NCBI RefSeq assembly: GCF_023218175.1
Contig: NZ_JALPTH010000016.1
Coordinates: forward strand, 108,714-172,713
DNA from: Streptomyces lichenis
Lineage (GTDB): Bacteria > Actinomycetota > Actinomycetes > Streptomycetales > Streptomycetaceae
Direction: 5' to 3'
DNA length: 64,000 nucleotides
The notes under the pieces were generated by a model. It was not told the DNA's origin. It saw only the letters and a program-made list of their open reading frames with translations, and made no database searches. The position numbers and the translations under genes are program-made. Shown piece by piece: positions 17,761 through 26,290 of the stretch. Numbering within the stretch: position 1 is the stretch's first letter; each line of letters opens with the position of its first letter.

Positions 17761-19058
17761 GCGCCGAACCGCTGACCGAGCCGGAGACCGGCGCGGGGCC
17801 CGCCCACCCCGCCGGCTGCCCCATGGGCCACCCCGGCGCCCAGGAGCCCGTCGTCCTCGACCCCTTCGTCACCGACCTGGACGGGGAGAGCGCCCGGCTG
17901 CGCGCGGCCGGGCCGCTGGCCCGGGTGGTGCTGCCCGGCGGCGTACCGGTGTGGGCGGTCACCCACCACGCCGAGGCGCGCGAACTCCTCACCGACAAGC
18001 GGCTGGTGAAGGACATCGGCGTCTGGGGCGCCTGGCAGCGCGGCGAGATACCCGCCGACTGGCCGCTGATCGGCCTGGCCAACCCGCCCCGCTCCATGCT
18101 CACCGTGGACGGCGAGGACCACCGCCGGATGCGGAGCCTGGTCGCCCAGGCGCTCACCCCGCGCCGGGTGGAGCGGATGCGCGAGCGGATCACCGAGTTG
18201 GTGGACGGCCTGCTGGACCGCCTCGCCGCCGAGCGGGCGGCCGGGAGCGGCGGCCCCGTCGACCTGAAGGCCACCTTCGCCTACCCGCTGCCGATGTACG
18301 TGGTCAGCGAGCTGATGGGGGTGGACGAGGCGGACCACCCCCGCCTCAAGGTCCTCTTCGACAGGTTCTTCTCCACCCAGACCGCGCCGGAGGAGGTCCT
18401 CGCCACCCTGATGGAGCTGGCCGGGATCATGGGCCGTACGGTGGCCGAGCGGCGCGCCGCTCCCGGTGACGACCTCACCAGCGCCCTGATCCAGGCCTCC
18501 GAGAACGGCGACCACCTCACCGACGAGGAGATCGTCTCCACCCTCCAGCTGATGGTGGCGGCCGGGCACGAGACCACGATCTCGCTCATCGTCAACGCCG
18601 TGGTCAACCTCTCCACCCACCCCGACCAGCGGGCCCGGGTGCTCGCCGGCGAGATCTCCTGGGACGCGGTGGTCGAGGAGACCCTGCGCCATGACACGCC
18701 CACCTCCCATGTCCTGCTCCGGTTCGCCACCGAGGACGTGGCGGTGGGCGAGCAGGTGCTGCCGAAGGGCGAGGCGCTGATCGTCTCGTACGCCGCCATC
18801 GGCCGCGACGAGCGGCAGCACGGCCCCACGGCCGGGGAGTTCGACGCCGCCCGCTCCCCGATCCGGCACATCTCCTTCGGCCACGGCCCGCACGTCTGCC
18901 CGGGCGCCGCGCTCTCCCGGCTGGAGGCGGGGGTGGCGCTGCCCGCCCTCTACGCCCGCTTCCCCGCCCTCGACCTGGCCGTTCCCGCCTCCGAGCTGCG
19001 CAACAAGCCGGTGGTCACCCAGAACGACCTGTTCGAGCTGCCGGTACTCCTGGGCTGA
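17757..19058 (+). CDS. CYP154-like cytochrome P450
   Basis: A 433-residue soluble bacterial P450, last gene of the conservon operon. All canonical elements are present: I helix VAAGHETTISLI near residue 265, K helix EETLR near 307, and heme loop FGHGPHVCPGAALSRLE near 380. The sequence resembles CYP154 enzymes, which hydroxylate small hydrophobic or steroid-like compounds in vitro. The start GTG overlaps the stop of the CYP157-like gene, and the two are likely made together. Electron partners (ferredoxin and reductase) are not encoded here. The assignment to CYP154 rather than CYP156 rests on neighbourhood and overall look. Confidence 0.88.
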   Translation: MSAEPLTEPETGAGPAHPAGCPMGHPGAQEPVVLDPFVTDLDGESARLRAAGPLARVVLPGGVPVWAVTHHAEARELLTDKRLVKDIGVWGAWQRGEIPADWPLIGLANPPRSMLTVDGEDHRRMRSLVAQALTPRRVERMRERITELVDGLLDRLAAERAAGSGGPVDLKATFAYPLPMYVVSELMGVDEADHPRLKVLFDRFFSTQTAPEEVLATLMELAGIMGRTVAERRAAPGDDLTSALIQASENGDHLTDEEIVSTLQLMVAAGHETTISLIVNAVVNLSTHPDQRARVLAGEISWDAVVEETLRHDTPTSHVLLRFATEDVAVGEQVLPKGEALIVSYAAIGRDERQHGPTAGEFDAARSPIRHISFGHGPHVCPGAALSRLEAGVALPALYARFPALDLAVPASELRNKPVVTQNDLFELPVLLG

Positions 19059-19097
19059 TCACCACACCGGGATCGTCTCAAGATCACGTCTCATCGG

Positions 19098-19124
19098 ACG
19101 GACACGGTCCTCGGCCGTGTCCGT
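19098..19124 (+). terminator. hairpin after the conservon operon
   Basis: ACGGACACGG (19098-19107) pairs perfectly with CCGTGTCCGT (19115-19124) across a 7-nt loop. No T-run follows. It sits 40 nt after the last P450 stop and 20 nt before serC, so it could be a terminator or a leader structure of serC. Confidence 0.5.
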
Positions 19125-19144
19125 CAGGGACTAGGCTCCGGCCC

Positions 19145-20263
19145 GTGGCTGAGATCCAGATTCCCGCTGACATCAAGCCCGCCGACGGCCGTTTCGGCGC
19201 GGGCCCCTCCAAGGTGCGTACGGAGGCGCTGGACGCCCTGGCCGCCACCGGCACCTCCCTCCTCGGCACCTCCCACCGCCAGGCCCCGGTCAAGAACCTG
19301 GTCGGCGAGGTCCGCTCGGGCGTGCGCGAGCTGTTCTCCCTCCCCGAGGGGTACGAGGTCATCCTCGGCAACGGCGGCTCCACCGCGTTCTGGGACATCG
19401 CGACCCACGGCCTGATCGAGGAGAAGTCGCAGCACCTCTCCTTCGGCGAGTTCTCCTCCAAGTTCGCCAAGGCCGCCAAGCTCGCCCCCTGGCTGGCCGA
19501 GCCCACCGTCATCTCCGCCGACCCGGGTACCCACCCCGAGCCGCGCGCCGAGGCCGGTGTGGACGTCTACGCCTTCACCCACAACGAGACCTCCACCGGT
19601 GTCGCCGCCCCGCTCCGGCGGGTCGAGGGCGCCGACCAGGGCGCGCTGGTCCTGGTGGACGCCACCTCCGGCGCGGGCGGTCTGCCGGTCGACATCACCG
19701 AGACCGACGTCTACTACTTCGCCCCGCAGAAGTCCTTCGCCTCCGACGGCGGCCTGTGGATCGGCGTCTTCTCCCCGGCCGCGCTGGAGCGCGCCGCCCG
19801 GGTGCACGGCTCGGGCCGGCACGTCCCGGAGTTCTTCAGCCTCCCCACCGCCATCGACAACTCCCTGAAGAACCAGACGTACAACACCCCGGCCCTCTCC
19901 ACCCTCTTCCTGCTCAACGAGCAGCTGAAGTGGATCAACGGCCAGGGCGGCCTGGACTGGGCGGTCAGCCGCACCGCCGCCTCCGCCCGGAACCTCTACG
20001 GCTGGGCCGAGGGCTCCAAGCACGCCACCCCGTTCGTCACCGACCCGGCCAAGCGCTCGCAGGTCATCGGCACCATCGACTTCAGCGACGACATCGACGC
20101 CGCCGCCATCGCCAAGGCGCTGCGCGCCAACGGCATCGTGGACACCGAGCCGTACCGCAAGCTGGGCCGCAACCAGCTGCGCGTCGCCATGTTCCCGGCC
20201 ATCGACCCGGCCGACGTCGAGGCGCTGACCGCCTGCGTGGACCACGTCATCGAGCGGCTGTAG
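19145..20263 (+). CDS. serC: phosphoserine aminotransferase SerC
   Basis: Converts 3-phosphohydroxypyruvate and glutamate to phosphoserine, the second step of serine biosynthesis (cytoplasmic, PLP-dependent). The 372-residue protein is of the actinobacterial SerC type: FGAGPSKVRTEAL near the N-terminus, LGNGGSTAFWD near residue 76, HNETSTGV near 143, and the PLP Lys in FAPQKSFASDGG at about K196. The C-terminal block ends VAMFPAIDPADVEALT. It begins with GTG at 19145 with only a weak ribosome binding site. It is monocistronic, bounded by a hairpin upstream and a strong terminator downstream. Confidence 0.96.
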   Translation: MAEIQIPADIKPADGRFGAGPSKVRTEALDALAATGTSLLGTSHRQAPVKNLVGEVRSGVRELFSLPEGYEVILGNGGSTAFWDIATHGLIEEKSQHLSFGEFSSKFAKAAKLAPWLAEPTVISADPGTHPEPRAEAGVDVYAFTHNETSTGVAAPLRRVEGADQGALVLVDATSGAGGLPVDITETDVYYFAPQKSFASDGGLWIGVFSPAALERAARVHGSGRHVPEFFSLPTAIDNSLKNQTYNTPALSTLFLLNEQLKWINGQGGLDWAVSRTAASARNLYGWAEGSKHATPFVTDPAKRSQVIGTIDFSDDIDAAAIAKALRANGIVDTEPYRKLGRNQLRVAMFPAIDPADVEALTACVDHVIERL

Positions 20264-20272
20264 TTCCTTATG

Positions 20273-20312
20273 GGGGTGGGGCCCGGCGAGCACAACCGCC
20301 GGGCCCCACCCC
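20273..20312. terminator. strong bidirectional terminator between serC and the ABC operon
   Basis: A perfect 16-bp stem: GGGGTGGGGCCCGGCG (20273-20288) pairs with 20297-20312 across an 8-nt loop. It lies 9 nt after the serC stop and 32 nt from the end of the convergent ABC permease gene, so it probably serves both directions. Confidence 0.85.
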
Positions 20313-20344
20313 GTTTCCCGGGCCCCGCCCCCGTTTTCAGGGGC

Positions 20345-21202
20345 TCACCGGCTCAGCCGCCGGAACCGCCGTACCGCCAGCGGCAGGAACACCGCCGTGA
20401 TCGCCAGCGGCCACACCACCGCCATCAGGATGGCGTTCTCCTGCACCCAGCTGCCGTCCGAGCCGACCGGGTTGCCGAAGAGTTCGCGGACGGCCGCCGC
20501 CGTGGAGGAGATCGGGTTCCACGCGGCGACCGCGGCCAGCCAGCCGGGCATGGTGGAGGGGGCGACGAAGACGCTGGAGACCATGGTGACCGGGAAGGCC
20601 ACCGCGTACAGTCCGCCGGCCGCCTCCGGGGTGGGCACCAGCAGGCCCAGCCAGGCGCCCACCCAGATCAGGCAGGAGCGCAGCAGGAGCAGCAGCGCGA
20701 ACCCGGCCGCCCCGCCCGCCAGGCCGCCGTCCGGCCGCCAGCCCATGGCCAGCGCGGTGAGCGCGAGGATGGCCAGTTCGGCGGAGGCCACCAGCAGATC
20801 GGTCAGCCAGCGCCCGCTGACCACCGCGGAGGGGGCCATCGGCATCGAGCGGAACCGGTCGGTGACACCCTTGGAGGCGTCGGTCACCACCGCCAGCGCG
20901 GTGTTCATGAAGCCGAAGGCCATGGTCATCACGAACATCCCGGGCATCAGGAAGTCCCGGTAGTCGCTCGCGCCCCCGCCGCCCGGCGGCTTCATCGCGC
21001 CGCCGAACACATACCCGTACAGCAGCACCGAGACGATCGGGAAGCCGAGCTGCCAGAGGATGTTGACGGGCTTGCGCCGGTAGTGGGTCAGGGTGCGGCG
21101 TACGAGGTTGAGGCAGTCGGCCACCGCCCAGTACGCCCGTCCCCGGCCCCCGCCGATCTCCGCCCCCGTCCCGGTCCCCGTCCCTGTCATCGTCTGGCTC
21201 AT
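20345..21202 (-). CDS. ABC-2 type exporter permease (DrrB-like)
   Basis: Membrane subunit of a two-gene exporter, 285 residues with about six hydrophobic segments. Recognisable regions are YRRKPVNILWQLGFPIVSVLLYG near residue 40, MPGMFVMTMAFGFMNTALAV near 92, and SVFVAPSTMPGWLAAVAAWNP near 215, characteristic of DrrB/ABC-2 daunorubicin-resistance-type permeases. The N-terminus carries a short Thr-Gly repeat (TGTGTGTG). The ATG overlaps the stop of the ATPase gene as ATGA. It probably exports a hydrophobic drug or metabolite; the substrate is unknown. Control by the divergent TetR protein is likely. Confidence 0.9.
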   Translation of the reverse strand: MSQTMTGTGTGTGAEIGGGRGRAYWAVADCLNLVRRTLTHYRRKPVNILWQLGFPIVSVLLYGYVFGGAMKPPGGGGASDYRDFLMPGMFVMTMAFGFMNTALAVVTDASKGVTDRFRSMPMAPSAVVSGRWLTDLLVASAELAILALTALAMGWRPDGGLAGGAAGFALLLLLRSCLIWVGAWLGLLVPTPEAAGGLYAVAFPVTMVSSVFVAPSTMPGWLAAVAAWNPISSTAAAVRELFGNPVGSDGSWVQENAILMAVVWPLAITAVFLPLAVRRFRRLSR

Positions 21203-22146
21203 ACCGTGGCCACCTCTCCGGTCAGGCGCAGGAACACGTCGTCGAGGCTGGGTCGGCGCAGCCCGATGTCCTCGGCCGCGATGCCCTCGTCCTGGAGGGT
21301 GCGGGCGACCTCGGTGAGGGCCGCGACCCGGTCGCTGACGGGTGCGTGCACCCGTCGCTCGCCCTCCTCGGTGCGCGGTTCGCCCTCGCACACCCGGGCC
21401 ACCGCCTTGGCGACGGCGGGCAGGTCGGCCGCGTCCACCGCGACCACCTCGATACGGTCGCCGCCCACCCGGCCCTTCAGCGCCTCGGGGGTGTCGTCGG
21501 CGATGGCCCGGCCCCGGTCGATGACGGTGACCCGGGAGGCCAGCCGGTCGGCCTCCTCCAGGTACTGGGTGGTGAGGAGGACCGTGGTGCCGTCGGCGAC
21601 CAGGGCCCGGACCGCCTCCCAGACCTCGCCGCGGCCCCGCGGGTCCAGCCCGGTGGTCGGCTCGTCCAGGAAGAGCACCCGGGGGGCGAGGATCATCGAG
21701 GCGGCCAGGTCCAGCCGGCGGCGCATCCCGCCGCTGTAGCCCTCCACGCCCTGGTCGGCGGCCTCGGTGAGCGAGAACCGCTCCAGCAGCTCGGCCGCCC
21801 GCCGCCGGGCCCGCTTGCCGCCCAGGTGGAACAGCCGGCCGAACATCTCCAGGTTCTGCCGCCCGGTCAGCACCTCGTCCACCGCCGCGTACTGCCCGGT
21901 GAGCCCGACCAGGGCGCGCACCCGGGCCGGGTCGCGGGCCACGTCCACCCCGGCGACCTCGGCGCGCCCGCCGTCGAGGCGGCGCAGGGTGGCGAGGATC
22001 CGCACCGCCGTGGTCTTGCCCGCCCCGTTGGGGCCGAGCAGCCCGTGCACGGTGCCGGAGCGGACGGCGAGGTCGAACCCGTCGAGCGCCGCCTTCTCCC
22101 CGTACCGCTTCTCCAGGCCCTCGGCCCGTACCGCCCATTCGCCCAT
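21199..22146 (-). CDS. ABC exporter ATPase (DrrA-like)
   Basis: ATP-binding subunit of the exporter, 315 residues. The Walker A is LLGPNGAGKTTAV near residue 38, the Q-loop region is LTGQYAAVDEVLTG, the signature is YSGGMRRRLDLAASM, and Walker B is VLFLDEPTTGLDPRGR, followed by TTQYLEEADRLA. The C-terminal extension ending RRPSLDDVFLRLTGE is typical of the DrrA subfamily. I start it at the ATG at 22146 because GGGGAGG lies 6 nt upstream; an ATG at 22164 would overlap the operator. It forms an operon with the permease and is divergent from a TetR gene. Confidence 0.93.
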   Translation of the reverse strand: MGEWAVRAEGLEKRYGEKAALDGFDLAVRSGTVHGLLGPNGAGKTTAVRILATLRRLDGGRAEVAGVDVARDPARVRALVGLTGQYAAVDEVLTGRQNLEMFGRLFHLGGKRARRRAAELLERFSLTEAADQGVEGYSGGMRRRLDLAASMILAPRVLFLDEPTTGLDPRGRGEVWEAVRALVADGTTVLLTTQYLEEADRLASRVTVIDRGRAIADDTPEALKGRVGGDRIEVVAVDAADLPAVAKAVARVCEGEPRTEEGERRVHAPVSDRVAALTEVARTLQDEGIAAEDIGLRRPSLDDVFLRLTGEVATV

Positions 22147-22163
22147 GCCTGCCTCCCCGTCCA

Positions 22164-22205
22164 TTGAGTACACCGTACCCAAATAGCAGCGTACAGCGTA
22201 CCCAG
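22164..22205. promoter_or_regulatory. paired operator sites between ABC exporter and TetR gene
   Basis: Two similar sites stand in tandem. Site 1 (22164-22182) is an interrupted palindrome TTG-N-GTAC-ACC-GTAC-N-CAA. Site 2 (about 22187-22205) repeats the core GTAC-AGC-GTAC followed by CCCA. They cover the region between the divergent starts, as expected for a TetR-family repressor controlling itself and the exporter. Confidence 0.65.
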
Positions 22206-22234
22206 TTTCTGTCCAACGGCTTAGGCTGACGGGT

Positions 22235-23053
22235 ATGAGCAGCGGTGAAAGCGGCAAGGATCCCGCCCCGGCGACCAGCGGCAGCGGGGACATCTCCCGT
22301 AGCCTGGAGCTGCTGTGGGGGTTGGGCGAGCCGCCGAACCGCGGCCCCAAGCGGGGGCTGACCCTGGAGCAGATCACCACCGCCGCGGTCGCGGTCGCCG
22401 ACGCGGAGGGCCTGGCCGCGGTGTCGATGCGCCGCCTCTCGACCGACCTGGGCGTGGGCACCATGTCGCTCTACCGCTACGTCCCCGGCAAGGCCGAGCT
22501 GCTGGACCTGATGCTCGACCACGTACAGGGCCTGGTGATCGCGGGACCGGGCGAGCCGCCCGCCGACTGGCGCGAGGCGGTCCGCCGGCTGGGCCGCGTC
22601 GAGCTGCGGATGTACCGGGAGCGGCCCTGGCTGCTGAAGGTCAACCAGGCCCGGACGGCCCTCGGCCCGAACACGATGCGCAGCATGGAGCTGGCGCTGG
22701 CCGGGCTGCGGGGCATGGGCCTGACCGACCCGGAGACCATCGGCGTCATCGTCGCCGTGCACAACTACACGGCCGGTGTGGCCCGGATGGAGCTGGACAC
22801 GGCGGAGGCGGCCCAGCAGACGGGCGTCAGCGACGAGGAGTTCTGGACGCAGCAGGGGCCGTTCCTGGACCGGGCGATGCGCAGCGGGGAGTTCCCCCTC
22901 ACGGCGGCGCTCTCGGACGACACGTTCTCAGCCGACTTCGACCACTTCGAGTTCGGCCTGAACGCCCTGGTCACCGGCTTCGAGGCCGTCGTCGCCGAGC
23001 GAAGGCGGCTCCCCGAGGGGTCCGAGGTTCCGGAGGATTCCGAGGGTTCCTGA
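22235..23053 (+). CDS. TetR-family transcriptional regulator of the ABC exporter
   Basis: A 272-residue TetR-type regulator. The helix-turn-helix (LAAVSMRRLSTDLGVGTMSLYRYVPGKAELL) lies at about residues 60-90, after a disordered N-terminus of about 35 residues. The C-terminal ligand domain begins about residue 110 and resembles the TetR C-terminal family linked to DrrAB-type exporters. It is transcribed away from the exporter, with the two candidate operators between them. It most likely represses the exporter until a substrate drug or metabolite binds. Confidence 0.92.
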   Translation: MSSGESGKDPAPATSGSGDISRSLELLWGLGEPPNRGPKRGLTLEQITTAAVAVADAEGLAAVSMRRLSTDLGVGTMSLYRYVPGKAELLDLMLDHVQGLVIAGPGEPPADWREAVRRLGRVELRMYRERPWLLKVNQARTALGPNTMRSMELALAGLRGMGLTDPETIGVIVAVHNYTAGVARMELDTAEAAQQTGVSDEEFWTQQGPFLDRAMRSGEFPLTAALSDDTFSADFDHFEFGLNALVTGFEAVVAERRRLPEGSEVPEDSEGS

Positions 23054-23062
23054 GGGCGGGGC

Positions 23063-24091
23063 TCAGCCGCTGCGGCGCCGCCCTCTGCTCCGCCGGGCGC
23101 CGAACCAGAGGGCGGCGATCCCCGCCAGCACCAGGGCGCCCACCGTCAGACTGCCGCCCTTCCCGTCGTCCCCTGTTCCCCTGGAGTCCGCCGCCGCGCC
23201 TCCCGAGGGCTTCCCGGTAGCAGCGGCGTCTCCCCCCGGCCGCTCGACGCGCACCGCCGCGACCCGGCTGCCCGAGCCCTCGGAGCCGAACAGCAGGGTG
23301 GAGCCGTCCAGGGTGTACGTCACCGACTCCGACTGCCGCTGGAAGGGGGCGCTCACCGGGCGGTCCGTGCCCAGGCGGCCGTCCTTCCACTCGTACGCCC
23401 GGGCGCTGAAGTAGCTGCGCAGCACCAGCTCGCGGCCGTCCGGGGAGAACGCCCCGTCGGTCACCCAGGGCACCTCGCCGATCCTCCGGAAGGTGTTCAC
23501 CCCGCCCGCCGACAGCTTCGCGGGCCCCTCGTACAGCCCGCCGCCGTCCTCGTTCTTGGACGCGATATAGACCCGGCCGGTCTTCGGATGGACCATCAGC
23601 GCCTCGGCGTTCCGCGGTCCGTCGGCGTACTTCACCGTGTACTGGGTGGCGGTGACGGTCTGGTCGGCCAGCCGCTCCGGCTCGCGGAAGCGGTAGATCC
23701 AGACGTGGTCCCAGGAGCCGTCCAGGTTGTCCCCGATGTCCCCGACGTAGACATCGCCGTCCGCCCCGACGGAGACGGCCTCCATGTCCCGGGGGGTGCC
23801 GACCCCGCGCAGGGTGACCGTGGCGACGGTCTTCCCGGTCCGCCCGTCCACCGCGAACAGCCTCGGCCCGTCCTGGTCGTTGTGCGTCCAGTAGACCCCC
23901 GGGTGCGCCCGGCTGGCGGCGAGCCCGCTGGACTCGGTGATCCGGGAGTCCTCGATCGTGAACCCGCCGTCCCCGTCCGCCGCCCGGGCCGTACCGGCCG
24001 GGAGCAGGGCGGTGGCCACCGCGAGCAGCAGAGCGGCGGCAGGGCGGCGCGGGCTCCGGCGATCGGAGCGGTTACGGGATCCGTCGGACAT
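23063..24091 (-). CDS. secreted, membrane-anchored beta-propeller-like protein
   Basis: 342 residues. An Arg-rich N-region and hydrophobic core ending AGTARAADG (about residues 15-37) form a signal peptide. The mature part has propeller-like repeats (SSGLAASRAHPGVYWTHNDQ, DMEAVSVGADGDVYVGDIGDN, NAEALMVHPKTGRVYIASK). The C-terminal 60 residues are a Gly/Ala/Ser linker, a hydrophobic segment (LTVGALVLAGIAALWFG) and a basic tail, so it is probably anchored outside the cell. There is no LPXTG motif. I do not know its function; related proteins are annotated as hypothetical. It converges on the TetR gene, whose stop is 10 nt away. Confidence 0.8.
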   Translation of the reverse strand: MSDGSRNRSDRRSPRRPAAALLLAVATALLPAGTARAADGDGGFTIEDSRITESSGLAASRAHPGVYWTHNDQDGPRLFAVDGRTGKTVATVTLRGVGTPRDMEAVSVGADGDVYVGDIGDNLDGSWDHVWIYRFREPERLADQTVTATQYTVKYADGPRNAEALMVHPKTGRVYIASKNEDGGGLYEGPAKLSAGGVNTFRRIGEVPWVTDGAFSPDGRELVLRSYFSARAYEWKDGRLGTDRPVSAPFQRQSESVTYTLDGSTLLFGSEGSGSRVAAVRVERPGGDAAATGKPSGGAAADSRGTGDDGKGGSLTVGALVLAGIAALWFGARRSRGRRRSG

Positions 24092-24197
24092 GGGTCCAGT
24101 GTCCCTTGGCCACCCGGGGCCCACCGCCCCACCCCGTGTCCATGGTCACACCGCCCCCCGGGCCCGCTCCCCCGCCCCCATCGGCGATGATGACGCC

Positions 24198-24887
24198 ATG
24201 CGGTTCCTGTTCGTCGGCGACTCCATGACCATCGGGCGCTCCGGCGACTACACCTGGCGCTACCGGATGTGGCAGCACCTGAACGCCACCTTCGGCGGTC
24301 CGTACAAGATCGTGGGCCCGCGCACCGAGCTCCACGACCCGTCCGCCGACGCCCCCGTCTCGCAGGAGTACGCGGACCCCGCTTTTCCCCCCAAGGCCCG
24401 CGCCCATCTGGCCGGCTGGGGCGAGGGCTGGTGCCATATGGCCCCGCTCATCGGCGACGCGGTACGGGCGGGCCGGGCGGACGTCCTCCTGGTCTCCCTC
24501 GGCCTGATCGACCTCGGCTTCTACACCGACGCCGAGCAGACCGCGGGCAACGTCCACGCCTTCCTGGCCGCCGCCCGCGCCGCGAACCCGCACATCCGGG
24601 CCGTCCTGCTGCCCGTCATCCCCAACGTCCGCGCCGAGCACGAGCCCGCCTTCGCCGAGCAGTGCGCCCGCTTCAACGAGCTGCTGGCGAAGGCGGTCGC
24701 CGACCTGGACGAGCCGGGCTCCCCGCTGCTCCTCGCCTCGCCCCCGTCCCCGTACGACCTGCACACCGACACCTACGACGGCACCCACCCCAGCCCGGCG
24801 GGCGAGCACCGCATCGCCGCCGCCTTCGCCACCGCCCTCCACCAGGGCTGGGGCCTGGGCGAGCCGTACGAGGGCGACGACCGGTAG
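24198..24887 (+). CDS. SGNH/GDSL-family hydrolase
   Basis: A 229-residue esterase-like protein. Block I with the nucleophile Ser is FVGDSMTIG at residues 4-12, and block V with the catalytic Asp-His is DGTHPSPAGEHR near residue 193. The usual GxND of block III appears as SLGLIDLGF, so the oxyanion Asn is not in its normal place. There is no signal peptide, so it is probably cytoplasmic. The ATG at 24198 starts directly at the domain. Substrate unknown. It is divergent from the secreted propeller gene, with a 106-bp gap. Confidence 0.85.
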   Translation: MRFLFVGDSMTIGRSGDYTWRYRMWQHLNATFGGPYKIVGPRTELHDPSADAPVSQEYADPAFPPKARAHLAGWGEGWCHMAPLIGDAVRAGRADVLLVSLGLIDLGFYTDAEQTAGNVHAFLAAARAANPHIRAVLLPVIPNVRAEHEPAFAEQCARFNELLAKAVADLDEPGSPLLLASPPSPYDLHTDTYDGTHPSPAGEHRIAAAFATALHQGWGLGEPYEGDDR

Positions 24888-24915
24888 GGGCGGCGGCCGG
24901 GGAGGCCCGGTCCGC

Positions 24916-25149
24916 TCAGTCGCTGCCGCCGTCGGCCCCGCCGAGGCTTCCGCCGCCGTCACCGGACCGGTGCGGGCCCCCCTTCCGGGTCGCGCGGCGG
25001 CCGGCCCGCACCACCTCACCCGCGGCGAGCGTCACGGCGGCCACCGCCCGCACCCAGCGCGGGCCGCCGCGCGCCGCCCAGAAAACACAGACGCATCCCC
25101 CGACGGCCAACACCAGCAGTCCGATCAGGACCACCCCTGCCACACCCAT
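24916..25149 (-). CDS. small single-pass membrane protein
   Basis: 77 residues. One N-terminal hydrophobic segment (VAGVVLIGLLVLAVGGCVCVFWAA, residues 3-26) is followed by an amphipathic basic stretch and a Gly/Ser/Asp-rich tail. The ATG at 25149 has GGGGAG 6 nt upstream, which supports real translation. I do not recognise a family. It converges on the SGNH hydrolase gene and is divergent from the acetyltransferase gene. Confidence 0.65.
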   Translation of the reverse strand: MGVAGVVLIGLLVLAVGGCVCVFWAARGGPRWVRAVAAVTLAAGEVVRAGRRATRKGGPHRSGDGGGSLGGADGGSD

Positions 25150-25289
25150 GTCCGCTCCCCTACAGCTGTCTTGGTCATCACCATCCTCGCAGCCCCCGCG
25201 CCTCCGCCCCCGGGACCAGGACCGGAGTCCCGGCCCGACCGGGCCGCAGGCCCCAGGCGCCAGGCTCCCCGGCGTCCTACGTTGGAGGC

Positions 25290-26249
25290 ATGGCGGACAC
25301 CGAGCGCACCCGGCGGACAGACGGCACGGAAGCCGGGGAGGGGACCGAGGTCCAGGGCTTCCACCTGGACGCCTACCTCAAGGGGATCGGCTGGGAGGGC
25401 TCCCGGCGGGCCGACCTGACGACGCTGCGGGGCGTGCACTGGGCGCATCTGCGGGCGGTCCCGTTCGAGAACCTGGACTCCTTCGGCGGCACCGCCCCCT
25501 CCCTCCGGCCCGCCGATCTGATGGCCAAGCTCGTCCACGGCCGCCGGGGCGGTTACTGCTTCGAGCAGAACACCCTGCTCGCGCTGGCCCTGCGGGCACT
25601 GGGCTTCACGGTGACGACGGTGGGCGCCCGTGTCACGCTGGGCGCGAGCACCGTGGAGAGCCGCCCGCGCACCCATATGGCACTGAGGGTGGAGATCCCG
25701 GGCGACCCCCGCCCGTACCTCGCCGACGTCGGTTTCGGCTCCCTCGGCGGGCCGGCCGAGCCCATCCCGCTGGCCACCGATGAGGAGTCCCGCCACCGGG
25801 GCCGCCGCCACCGCCTGGTCCACCTCCCGCACGACGGGCCGCTGGAGCTCTGGGCCCTCCAGGCGTACGCGACGGGCGCGCCCGAGGACGAGTCCGGGCA
25901 CGGACACGGGCCGGGGGACACTCCCGGCGACGCCCCCGGGGGCCGCTGGACCTCCCAGTACGCCTTCACCCTCGACCCGTTCGAGCCCGTCGACGCCGAG
26001 GTCTCCAACTGGTACGTGGCGACCCACCCGCACTCCCCGTTCGTCCACCGCCCCTTCGCCCAGCGGACCGTCTCCGACGGCCACCACCTCTCGCTGGACG
26101 CCCGCCACCTGATCGAGACCCACCCCGACGGCACCGCCACCGAACGGGACCTCGCCGACGAGGCCGAGGTCCGCCGCGTCCTGGACGAGCGGTTCGGCAT
26201 CACGGCGCCGGAGGGGCTGGCGCTGCTGCCGACGGCGGCGGCGGGCTGA
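25290..26249 (+). CDS. arylamine N-acetyltransferase
   Basis: Transfers acetyl from acetyl-CoA to arylamines or arylhydrazines. The 319-residue protein has the full NAT catalytic triad: Cys90 in GGYCFEQN, His129 in RTHMAL and Asp146 in LADVGFG. The N-terminal domain shows VPFENLDSF, and LMAKLVHGRRGGYCFEQN is characteristic of the family. It is somewhat longer than typical NATs (about 280) because of an N-terminal tail and a Gly/Asp/Pro insertion near residue 205 (EDESGHGHGPGD). It stands alone. It could serve detoxification or specialised metabolism; no biosynthetic cluster adjoins it. Confidence 0.93.
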   Translation: MADTERTRRTDGTEAGEGTEVQGFHLDAYLKGIGWEGSRRADLTTLRGVHWAHLRAVPFENLDSFGGTAPSLRPADLMAKLVHGRRGGYCFEQNTLLALALRALGFTVTTVGARVTLGASTVESRPRTHMALRVEIPGDPRPYLADVGFGSLGGPAEPIPLATDEESRHRGRRHRLVHLPHDGPLELWALQAYATGAPEDESGHGHGPGDTPGDAPGGRWTSQYAFTLDPFEPVDAEVSNWYVATHPHSPFVHRPFAQRTVSDGHHLSLDARHLIETHPDGTATERDLADEAEVRRVLDERFGITAPEGLALLPTAAAG

Positions 26250-26290
26250 GCGGGTGCCCTGTGCAGCTCTGCGGGACGTAGTCGGCCTGC

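Noticed and set aside
20345..22762. A single 805-codon ABC permease reaching to 22762
   Set aside because: The N-terminal 500 codons are a shadow of the ATPase gene and the intergenic region. The real permease starts at 21202, overlapping the ATPase stop.
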